Below are positions 56,849-64,000 of a DNA stretch of 64,000 nt, piece after piece (the first letter of the stretch is position 1; each line of letters begins with the position of its first letter). This stretch comes from Gluconobacter thailandicus F149-1 = NBRC 100600 (lineage in GTDB: Bacteria; Pseudomonadota; Alphaproteobacteria; Acetobacterales; Acetobacteraceae), in the NCBI RefSeq assembly GCF_000964465.1, contig NZ_BANH01000003.1:1-64000 (forward strand), given 5' to 3'. The position numbers and the translations under genes are program-made. The notes below the pieces were generated by a model, which was not told the DNA's origin, did no database searches, and worked only from the letters and a program-made list of their open reading frames with translations.

Positions 56849-57270
56849 TGCACTTGCTCCTCAATAGTTGAGTTGGGCGAGATCTGACGCGGATGTGGCC
56901 CCCATTCGAGCGCACCAGACCGCCATAGATAGGCAAGAGAAAGTGCCAGAAATGCCAGAAACGTCACGACGGACCAGTACCCTACCCACCCCGTCTTCGT
57001 AACAACTGTTGCCCAGGCGAAGACAAAAGCTGCCTCAACATCAAAAATGACGAAAAACATTGCGATCAGGTAATATTGAACCGGAAGGCGGAGATGTGCC
57101 GATCCCGTGGGAATGATACCCGATTCAAATGGCATAAAGAGGGAGCGTCGGCGTGCGGAACGAGCCGATCGTGTTCCGGTCACTGCAGCGAGAAGAAGCA
57201 TGCAGACTATGAGAACAGCGATTGCAAACCCATAAACGGACAGAAACCCGAGATCGGAAAAATCCATCAT
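56845..57270 (-). CDS. nuoA: NADH-quinone oxidoreductase subunit A
   Basis: A 141-residue three-helix membrane subunit, first gene of the operon. The conserved loop [20 protein letters not shown] and the [15 protein letters not shown] helix are diagnostic. Upstream at 57345 lies a hairpin, and 181 bases separate it from a divergent small gene, so the operon promoter should be here. Confidence 0.95.
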   Translation of the reverse strand: MMDFSDLGFLSVYGFAIAVLIVCMLLLAAVTGTRSARSARRRSLFMPFESGIIPTGSAHLRLPVQYYLIAMFFVIFDVEAAFVFAWATVVTKTGWVGYWSVVTFLAFLALSLAYLWRSGALEWGPHPRQISPNSTIEEQVQ

Positions 57271-57344
57271 TCGAAGGTCTTTCGGTTACGTCATTTGATC
57301 CGCACGAAGACTTGTAGATGAGTGGTGTTATGACGGTTTACGCT

Positions 57345-57369
57345 CCCCTTCATCATATTTTTGAAGGGG
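57345..57369. promoter_or_regulatory. Inverted repeat upstream of nuoA
   Basis: CCCCTTCA pairs with TGAAGGGG around a 9-base AT-rich loop, 75 bases upstream of nuoA. It could be an operator or a leader hairpin for the nuo operon; the IS-rich flank makes a relic of insertion also possible. Confidence 0.35.
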
Positions 57370-57451
57370 CGAGGCATGTACCGGGGAGATACGTTTCCCG
57401 GTAAAGAAGGTTTCTCTGATATAGGGTCACACTATCCCTCTAGGGGGTAAC

Positions 57452-57685
57452 ATGACCGTGTGTGGCCTGTGCGCTGGTCGAACTCGGCCATCCGACGCAC
57501 GCGGATCAGCGGACTGTCGGGGATACGTAGATTATATTGAAGGAAGAGGATGGGCTTATCACCTGTCTCGTCTTGCCTGCCTGGTAGGACAAGGCATCCC
57601 GATCGAGGCCATGCTCGATCACTCTGACGAATGTCTTAACCGTTCCGACACAAAGGCGGCACGTGCCTTTGTTGCTCCAGATTGA
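57452..57685 (+). CDS. Small cysteine-containing hypothetical protein
   Basis: A 77-residue protein I do not recognise. It has CGLC at residues 4-7, further cysteines at about 22, 43 and 61, and no membrane helix or signal peptide. The ATG has an unusually strong ribosome site (AGGGGGTAAC). It is divergent from nuoA and precedes IS3 debris, so it may be a genuine small metal-binding protein or the stub of a truncated gene. Confidence 0.45.
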   Translation: MTVCGLCAGRTRPSDARGSADCRGYVDYIEGRGWAYHLSRLACLVGQGIPIEAMLDHSDECLNRSDTKAARAFVAPD

Positions 57686-57749
57686 ACGTGTCGCGATTTA
57701 CTTCCGGACCATGGGTTATCTACTACGCAGCGTTGCGCTCATGATCCAG

Positions 57750-58190
57750 AGGGCTTTTTCATTGGAGTGCGGACTTATTCCTCTGTGGATTTTAGAAATC
57801 ATTGCCCTCAAGTTTCGGTTGCTGACGCCCAACAGACGGCAGACCCGGTCGCGTGAGAGCGGCCCATGATACGGGGCGATAAACACAGACCTTTCGACTT
57901 TTGGATCGAAAGGATCTGCGTCGCCTTTTGGGGGCAGTTTCCTTTCCTCCTGCAGCAAGAGGTTCTCACGGCGCAATCTCTCATTTTCACGCCATTAAAT
58001 GCCGTATGACCAGTTTCGTCCAGTAATCGTAGTTTCATGGGCGCGCGCATCACGGATCCATGTCTTCAGCGTCGAAAATTCAATGCCCAGGCCCTGGGCA
58101 ATACGCTCACGCGACAGGCCGCTGACAAACCGCCTCAACCCTACGCTTTGCCTTGTAAACACTTCCCATTCCAAAGCTCCTTCACGACTA
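57750..58190 (-). mobile_element. IS3-family transposase remnant (orfA/orfB)
   Basis: On the minus strand different frames give LSRERIAQGLGIEFSTLKTW (orfA helix-turn-helix), ENERLRRENLLLQEERKL (orfA leucine-zipper end) and PYHGPLSRDRVCRLLGVSNR (orfB N-terminus). A stop and frame changes separate them and the catalytic DDE part is missing. It is a dead IS3-type copy beside the nuo operon. The stretch 57686-58264 contains no intact gene. Confidence 0.75.
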
Positions 58191-58226
58191 TCCGCGGTCT
58201 CAAAGGGCCGGAACTAAAACTCGACA

Positions 58227-58253
58227 CGGCAGGCTGGTTTGAACAGCCTGCCG
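58227..58253 (-). terminator. Terminator of the CocE gene
   Basis: CGGCAGGCTG and CAGCCTGCCG form a 10-bp perfect stem with a 7-base loop 12 bases after the CocE stop; a short TTTT occurs farther along the minus strand. Confidence 0.75.
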
Positions 58254-58264
58254 GCCGGAAAAGG

Positions 58265-60154
58265 TTAGTTCTGCGGGGGGTGGTCGGCGGCGTCTCCGGC
58301 GATGGCAGCCGGGAGGACAGGGAGTGTTACCGATGAAGGGTGGGTTCTATCGTGCCAGATGGTCTGGTGGGCGATGACGCTGGTAGCGGCTGTGCCTAGG
58401 GGCTCGCCGGTGTTCGGGTTAGGGGCGAATTGTGGGTAGTCGCTCGATGAAATTTCTAGGCGGATTTTGTGACCGGTCTTGAAGAGGTTGGACGTTGGCC
58501 AAACTTTGATCTGATATTCATAGACCTGACCGGGGACAATCGGGGTCGGATTGCTCAGGGAGGTCCGATAGCTGGCTCGGATGATGCCATTATTGAGGTT
58601 GATGGCGCGGCCGTCCGGCGCGACATCAACGAGTTTGGCGGTGAAATCCGTATCTTTCGCATCCGTGCTGGCGAACAGGCTGACCGTGATCGGGCCGGTT
58701 ACGTTGACGGTGTTTTGGAGAACGGGACTTGTATAGATGAGGATATCGGGCCGCTGTTCGATCGCGGATTGGTCGAACTGGCCTTGCGGACCGGATGTCC
58801 AGGAGCAGCAGGAGTGGCCGCCGACGCTGGGGACGGGGTTTGCCGGATTGTAGGTGAACTGGTCGGAGGCTGCTGTTTTTTTCACCGGCTTTGTGTTGAG
58901 AGAGCCATCACCCATTGAAGAATTCGCCCGTCCGGCGCTGCCAAGATACCAGGTGACGTATTGTGTACCTTCGATGGGAAAGGATTTCGCGCTGTGCCAG
59001 CGGTTTTCACCCATGGTGAAGTAATCGACGCGCGGACCGTCGGAATAACCGTTGGCCTGACCTTTCAGAACGTGATCGAGGAACTGCACGGTCAGTTCGT
59101 TGACGGGGCTGTTGGCGATGGGGCCGATGTCTTTCAGGCGTGGGCTGATGGTGCCGTTTGGACGGCCCCAGCCAATATGTTCCCACGGACCTATGACGAG
59201 GCGCTGGTTCTCACGGGCTTCCGGCGTTCCGCCTTCGGTGCGCATCCCGTTGAAATTGTTGACGGCGCCATTGAGGAAAGAATCGTACCAGCCATCAAAG
59301 GCGAGGACGGGAACTTTCACACGGTCGTAATGGGTGCGGATCTGGAAGGCTTCCCAGTAGCTGTCGCGAGTGGTGTGAGTGACAGCATCGTAAAAATACG
59401 GGGCGATTTCCGGTTTGTCAGGGTGGAGAGGCGGGAAACTGGCGTAGGGGGTGTATGGCATCCAGACGGAGGCATTTTTGCCGTCCGCGTAGAGCGCTTT
59501 CGAGAGTTTTTTATCGCCACGGTCTTCGGCGGCAGACGAGGCGATGGTCTCGAGCATCCAAGGTTCGATGAAGGCGAGGCGAAAAGCGCCGTCCTCGTAG
59601 GTCCAGCCGTCGTAGTAATCATCACCGGTATTGGAAGGGATGATGGCTTTCAAAGCAGGGGGTGAAGCGGTGGCGGCTAGCCACTGGGTGGCGCCGACAT
59701 AGGAGGAGCCGTACATGGCGACCTGGCCGTCCGCGCCGGGGAGTGTGGAGGCCCACTGCACGGTATCGTAGCCGTCATTCCGGTCATACCGATATTCGTA
59801 GAACGTGCCGTCGGATTTTCCCTGTCCACGGATATCCTGCACGACTACAACGTAGCAGTGCGAGGCAAACCATTCCGGGTTCTGATAGCGGGCAGGCTGG
59901 ATTTGAGCGGCGCTTTTTCCATACTGCGTTCGCATGAGCAGAACCGGCACTTTTTCACTGGTTTTCGGCGTATAAACGTCGGCCCGGAGGATGGTTCCGT
60001 CGCGCATCTTTGCGGGCACGTCGGTCTTTTTCGTCACGGTGCAGGAGCCGCGTCCTTCATCGTTCGGCCAGCCGGGTGTGGCCAGCGCCGGCGAGGCTAT
60101 GGCTGACAGAGCGAGACAGGTTGTGAAGAAGAGGGCGGGACGAATGGAAGGCAT
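58265..60154 (-). CDS. Secreted CocE/NonD-family hydrolase
   Basis: A 629-residue alpha/beta hydrolase with signal peptide (cleavage after ALA, about residue 25). The nucleophile elbow is MYGSSYVGATQW, the oxyanion-side segment DIRGQGKSDGTF, and the C-terminal jelly-roll domain has GPITVSLFASTDAKDTDF. Family members cleave esters or amides, including cocaine esterase, X-Pro dipeptidyl peptidase and alpha-amino-acid ester hydrolases known from acetic acid bacteria. It should act in the periplasm. It lies 42 bases after a TonB-dependent receptor on the same strand, suggesting it hydrolyses the imported ligand. Confidence 0.88.
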   Translation of the reverse strand: MPSIRPALFFTTCLALSAIASPALATPGWPNDEGRGSCTVTKKTDVPAKMRDGTILRADVYTPKTSEKVPVLLMRTQYGKSAAQIQPARYQNPEWFASHCYVVVVQDIRGQGKSDGTFYEYRYDRNDGYDTVQWASTLPGADGQVAMYGSSYVGATQWLAATASPPALKAIIPSNTGDDYYDGWTYEDGAFRLAFIEPWMLETIASSAAEDRGDKKLSKALYADGKNASVWMPYTPYASFPPLHPDKPEIAPYFYDAVTHTTRDSYWEAFQIRTHYDRVKVPVLAFDGWYDSFLNGAVNNFNGMRTEGGTPEARENQRLVIGPWEHIGWGRPNGTISPRLKDIGPIANSPVNELTVQFLDHVLKGQANGYSDGPRVDYFTMGENRWHSAKSFPIEGTQYVTWYLGSAGRANSSMGDGSLNTKPVKKTAASDQFTYNPANPVPSVGGHSCCSWTSGPQGQFDQSAIEQRPDILIYTSPVLQNTVNVTGPITVSLFASTDAKDTDFTAKLVDVAPDGRAINLNNGIIRASYRTSLSNPTPIVPGQVYEYQIKVWPTSNLFKTGHKIRLEISSSDYPQFAPNPNTGEPLGTAATSVIAHQTIWHDRTHPSSVTLPVLPAAIAGDAADHPPQN

Positions 60155-60196
60155 AGAGCAGGTCTCCGTTAAATAGTCTGATCGGGTAATGGTTTA

Positions 60197-62573
60197 TCAA
60201 AATCCGGTGCTGAGGGAGGCTACGACGGCGAGGCCGCCCGCACTAAGATAGAGCGGGGATGATCCGGCGATGGTTGTGCCGTAGACGCCGCGCGTGGCTT
60301 TCGCGTTATTAGAGATACTCTGAAATCCGGACAGGTAGTTTTTGGCGCCGATATTAACGACGTTGAGCTGGAACTGCGGATGCTGTGCGAAGCCAATGCT
60401 GTTCATGCGGTATCCAATGGTGATATTGGCGGTTTCGTAACCGGGAATTTTTTCGTCGTTCATGAGGGTGGAATACTGGGAACTCACGTAGTTGAAGACG
60501 AAGTTTCCGAAGATATGGCTGTCGTCGTAAGAGATCCCGGCGGCAGCGGAGAATTCCGGACTCTGGACGGCGCGTTTCCCTTTTGTCGGCAGGTAGTCGA
60601 GGCCTGAGGCAATATTGTTGTCTGTCGTGGCATGGAGATACTGGGCGGAGACATAGGGGCTCCAGTGATGCCAAGGGCGTAATCCGATTTCAGCTTGTGC
60701 GCCGCGAGAGGTTTTCCCACCGGCTTCGATCGGCGATGGCAGCGGGATGCCGTTGATGTATTGTGATGAGGTGATCTGGTTGTTGGTGATGTTGTAGTTG
60801 AACAGAGACACTGCGAGATTGACGAGACCGTAATGTCGGTAACCGATTTCCTCGCCGATAGAGTATTCGCCTTTGAGAGAGGCCTGTTTCGACGCGGGGT
60901 TCGGGCTGTTGGTCGAGAACACCTCGCCATACACCTGGACCGAGGCCGGAGCACGATAGGCAGTTGTGCCATCGACATAGATCTGATCATGGGGAGTAAG
61001 CTGATAGCTGATCGAGACTTGTGGGAGGGGCTGGGCGTAGCTGGCACCGACCTTATATTTCGTGACGCCGGGAATGAGGTTCGTATTCCAGCGGGTTATC
61101 ATCAGGTAGCGTAAGCCAGCGTTGAGAGTCAGTTTGTCATCAAGCAATTTCAGCGTGTCATCGACGAAGATTTCGTTCATCTGGTGTTTGAAGTTCATGT
61201 CGAGGGTCCGGTATTGCTGACCGTTCGGCATGGTGACCATATATTTGTTGTAATTGTTGGCGATGCCGCCGGAGTAATTGACGGGTGCATAATAGATAGG
61301 CTCTTCAAGCGCGATATAGTTGTAGATATAACCGGCGCGGAAGGTGTTATGTCCAGCTTTCCAAGTCAGGGCGGTATTCAGAAAGCCGGTTTTTTGCGGC
61401 ACTGGATTGATGCTGGAGGCAGTTGTGACGCCGTTGGTCTGGTAGGGCATATTCAGGTCAGCGATACGCTGGTTTCCGAAGTACGATCCGTTGTTTTTGA
61501 TCGTGACACCGCCATAATAGAACTCAGAATAGTTCATATAGGCGGGGGTCAGGTCGAGGTTGACGTGTTCACTGAGTTTCAGTTTCACCGGGGCGATCAG
61601 CGCTGTAGAGCGTCGTTGGTACTGCCGCAGACCGACCCAGTTGGTGTTTCCGGGCCAGTATTCCTTTGTATAATTGAAGGAATTTCCGTACTGTTTCCAC
61701 TGGGCCATGGTCAGGGGACGGTAAGTGGCCTGCTGCCAGTTATCATAGGAGAAGGTGAGGCCAGCGCTGCTGCCGGTGCCCCATTTCTTTATGATTTTTG
61801 AATCAACATGGTATTTCCTGAACTCACCTGAGCCGCGCCATTGGTTGTTGGTGGTGGTGGAGAACGAAGCGAAGGCTTTGACACCGCTATGGCCGATTTC
61901 GCCTGTGTCGAGGCGGATATATTCGCGCTGGAGTGATTTGGAGCCAAAGCTGAAATCGACGCTTCCTCCCCTTTTATCCTGCGGGCCGCGCAGGGCGACG
62001 GTGACGAGGCCCCCAACATCGTTATAGACTGGCGCCCCGATATCGGGAGCGCCCTGTGCGACAGTGACGGACTGAATGTTGTCCGTGTCCACCATGGCCT
62101 GTGTGTAGGGCGTGTAGTTGATTGAATCGTTGAGAGGAATTCCCTCGTACAAGAAGCCGATTTCAGCCTGCTGCAAGCCACGGATGGACATTGCGGTGTT
62201 CGACTGACCAAGCGGATCGGTGCTGGCAGGCGATGGCGTTGCTGGTAGGGGACTGTTTGGCGATGAAGTCGCGCGTGATGGTGCTTTGGGAGCGTGCGGC
62301 GGTCTGGCGGCCCATAAGGCCGCCGCCGGGTGTGGTATTGGTGACGCCATTGGCGGTTCTCATGCTGACATGTACTTCGACCGTTTCCGTGCCCGTTGCG
62401 CTGAAGGAATGCTGTGATTGGGGTTTTGCGGCGGTTTTAGGGGGTACTGCCGGGCTCGCGGCAGTGGGTTGGTGCGCAGGCACTTTCTTATGGATCGGAC
62501 GGGCATCCGCCGGATCGGGAAGCGAGACGGAAGAAGCAAGAAGGACGGCCAGAAATCCGTTGGTTTTCCGCAC
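60197..62573 (-). pseudogene. Frameshifted TonB-dependent receptor
   Basis: A receptor related to that at 10923. A GTG start at 62573 (AGGAG six bases upstream) opens a signal peptide and the plug start ITRDFIAKQSPTSN. Then the frame shifts near 62222: the paralogue has about a dozen residues here around SLPGVVYSS, while this copy resumes in another frame at STDPLGQSN. The remainder (about 700 residues, barrel ending SLSTGF) is intact. The simplest reading is a small deletion, not a multiple of three, that disables the protein. Sequencing error is possible. It precedes the CocE hydrolase gene, whose expression it may affect. Confidence 0.78.
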
Positions 62574-62674
62574 GTGATGCTCCTGTAAAACGGGAGGGAA
62601 ATAGGCAAAGCAGATCGTTGCTTATTCAGAACATTATGGTCAAATTTTAATTTTTGTTGTTAGCTATAAACTCT

Positions 62675-63568
62675 ATGAATATGTCGCGGATCGATCTTAA
62701 TCTGGCTCATGTGTTTCTGGCCCTGTGGCATGAGCGCAGTGTCAGCCGGGCGGCTGAACGGCTGTTTCTGACACAGCCGGCTGTCAGTTCGGCGTTGCGA
62801 CGTTTGCGTGAGGCGTGTGGCGACGAGTTGTTCGTGCGCACGCGATATGGAATGCAGCCAACGGCCCATGCGGTGGCAATTGCGGAAACGCTTGAGATGA
62901 ATGTTTCGTCTCTGCGTTCTTCGCTGGGACTGCGGGGGCAGTTCGATCCAGCGTCTTCGTCTCGCTTTTTCATGATTGGAAGCGACGGGGGGCTGGATTA
63001 TGCACTGGGCGCGCGACTTGTATCGCGTCTGTCGGCTGAGGCACCGGATATCACGTTGACGTTTCGCACCGTTTCAGAGCCGGTTCTGGACGACGCGCTG
63101 GGACGGCGGGAGATTGATCTGGCACTGACGGTCAGTTCTGTCACGCGTCCTGATTGTATCTCGTCCTCTCTCAGATCTTTCCGGTTTGTCTGTGTCTGGC
63201 ATGTGGATTTTTGCATTTTACCAGAGCAGATGACACTTGAGGATCTGGAACGTTGTCGTCATGTGCTGATTGAGACGGCGTTACGGTACAGTATTTTCGA
63301 TCATCGGCTGCGGAGCATGGGCATCCGGCGCACAGTGAGGACGATTGTGCCATCTTTCGGCCATCTACCAACCTTTCTCTGCCAGCCGGACACCATTGCT
63401 ATTGTTCCTGATTATATCGCGGAATTTTTTCTAATGACGAGCGGGTTGCGGATTTCCTACCTACCGGAGGTTTTTGGAGTGCATGAGGTGCGGATGCTGC
63501 TGCCCCGCAAGGCAGAGTACGATGCGGGGGTCGGCTGGCTTGAGGGGTTGATCCGGGAGGTGGTTTGA
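62675..63568 (+). CDS. LysR-type transcription regulator
   Basis: A 297-residue LysR protein of the NodD/SyrM-like branch. The HTH is NLAHVFLALWHERSVSRAAE then RLFLTQPAVSSALRRLR, and the effector domain begins near residue 85. Starts at ATG 62675 or 62681 are equally likely; the frame is open to a TTG at 62654. It is divergent from the receptor-CocE pair and probably regulates it, so with the receptor broken its regulon may be partly idle. Confidence 0.88.
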   Translation: MNMSRIDLNLAHVFLALWHERSVSRAAERLFLTQPAVSSALRRLREACGDELFVRTRYGMQPTAHAVAIAETLEMNVSSLRSSLGLRGQFDPASSSRFFMIGSDGGLDYALGARLVSRLSAEAPDITLTFRTVSEPVLDDALGRREIDLALTVSSVTRPDCISSSLRSFRFVCVWHVDFCILPEQMTLEDLERCRHVLIETALRYSIFDHRLRSMGIRRTVRTIVPSFGHLPTFLCQPDTIAIVPDYIAEFFLMTSGLRISYLPEVFGVHEVRMLLPRKAEYDAGVGWLEGLIREVV

Positions 63569-63584
63569 GGGTGGCGGGATTCAC

Positions 63585-63962
63585 TGAGTGAATCCATTCT
63601 GATAATGGGATGGTAGGAGCAGGTAAAAGTCTGTGACCGTCCCTGACGCTGAAGGTTCTGTTTGGTGACCGGCTGTGGCGCTCGTATTCATACCGCCTTT
63701 GATGAGACCGATCAGGCGACCAGGATCCCCGTTTGACCCGTAGGTTCGAAGCCGTGCGGTGTATCAGCGCAGGTCATTCCGATTGACAAAAATGATTCCG
63801 CTCAACACGCGATGGTCGTCCATTCACGGACGACCATGATACTTTGGAAAGAACGGCCGCAGACGATCCATTTGTTCGTCTGTCAGTACGGGCTACTCAT
63901 CTTCAATTTCGTCACGGACCCTGAATCGAAACCCTGCTCAAAAATCAATGGATCCTGCGCCG
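63585..63962 (-). mobile_element. Eroded IS5-type transposase copy
   Basis: On the minus strand an ATG at 63900 opens the transposase, but the frame slips after four codons; the next frame reads VLTDEQMDRLRPFFPKYHGR, then an in-frame TGA, then MDDHRVLSGIIFVNRNDLR and a stop. After a deletion GRLIGLIKGGMNT appears, another IS5-type segment. The outer end (63938-63962) matches window positions 16-38. The element is inactive. Nothing else is supported in 63569-64000. Confidence 0.75.
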
Positions 63963-64000
63963 AGAAATTATTCAGTAGGCAACGCTAATTTCGCCGAGGA

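Noticed and set aside
58961-59665. 234-residue open frame opposite the CocE gene
   Set aside because: Antisense shadow of a well-supported gene; valine/glycine-rich composition and no recognisable domain.
58265-60154. Calling the CocE protein an alpha-amino-acid ester hydrolase
   Set aside because: The nucleophile motif fits the broad family, and the residues that define that subgroup could not be confirmed by eye.

Overview
The window looks like chromosome of an acetic acid bacterium (Acetobacteraceae, Gluconobacter-like). The reasons are a pyruvate decarboxylase, a squalene-hopene cyclase, several paralogous TonB-dependent receptors, moderate-to-high GC, and IS5/IS3-type insertion-sequence debris. 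The family call is an inference from gene content; genus is not certain. I saw no rRNA, tRNA or CRISPR array.

Region 1 (38-23325) is a catabolic island. It holds two FAD-dependent amine/amino-acid oxidases, a DUF861-type cupin, two type II HAD hydrolases, an MFS carrier, a class III aminotransferase, an aldehyde dehydrogenase, an M20 amidohydrolase, a tartrate/malate-type dehydrogenase, a TonB-dependent receptor, a complete dipeptide-type ABC importer, a succinate-semialdehyde-type dehydrogenase, an Lrp/AsnC regulator, a GNAT acetyltransferase and a GhrA-type hydroxyacid reductase. The enzyme set resembles the gamma-glutamyl-putrescine (Puu) route but lacks the ligase and has an amidohydrolase of another family. 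A plausible reading is uptake and breakdown of an already acylated amine or peptide-like conjugate; the substrate is unknown.

Region 2 (23445-31448) is a mixed stretch: a secreted royal-jelly/Yellow-type beta-propeller protein, a DUF2075 helicase, a YbaK deacylase, a decayed purine nucleoside permease, a TonB-dependent receptor and a ClC-type channel. Region 3 (31451-35750) is an iron-uptake operon on the minus strand (siderophore receptor, DUF3649, PepSY membrane protein, DUF3325) with a Fur-like palindrome upstream. Region 4 (35929-41828) has a LysR regulator divergent from pdc, a TetR regulator with a striking inverted repeat over its leader, shc, and a 51-residue membrane peptide.

Region 5 (42636-57270) is a complete nuoA-N operon (minus strand) for proton-pumping NADH dehydrogenase, with fused NuoCD and a long NuoG as in E. 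coli. It is bracketed by insertion-sequence remnants on both sides (42.2-42.4 kb and 57.75-58.2 kb), which suggests lateral acquisition. Region 6 (58265-63568) pairs a frameshifted TonB-dependent receptor with a secreted CocE-type hydrolase, divergent from a LysR regulator. An eroded IS5-type transposase closes the window, and a matching IS end lies at positions 1-38.
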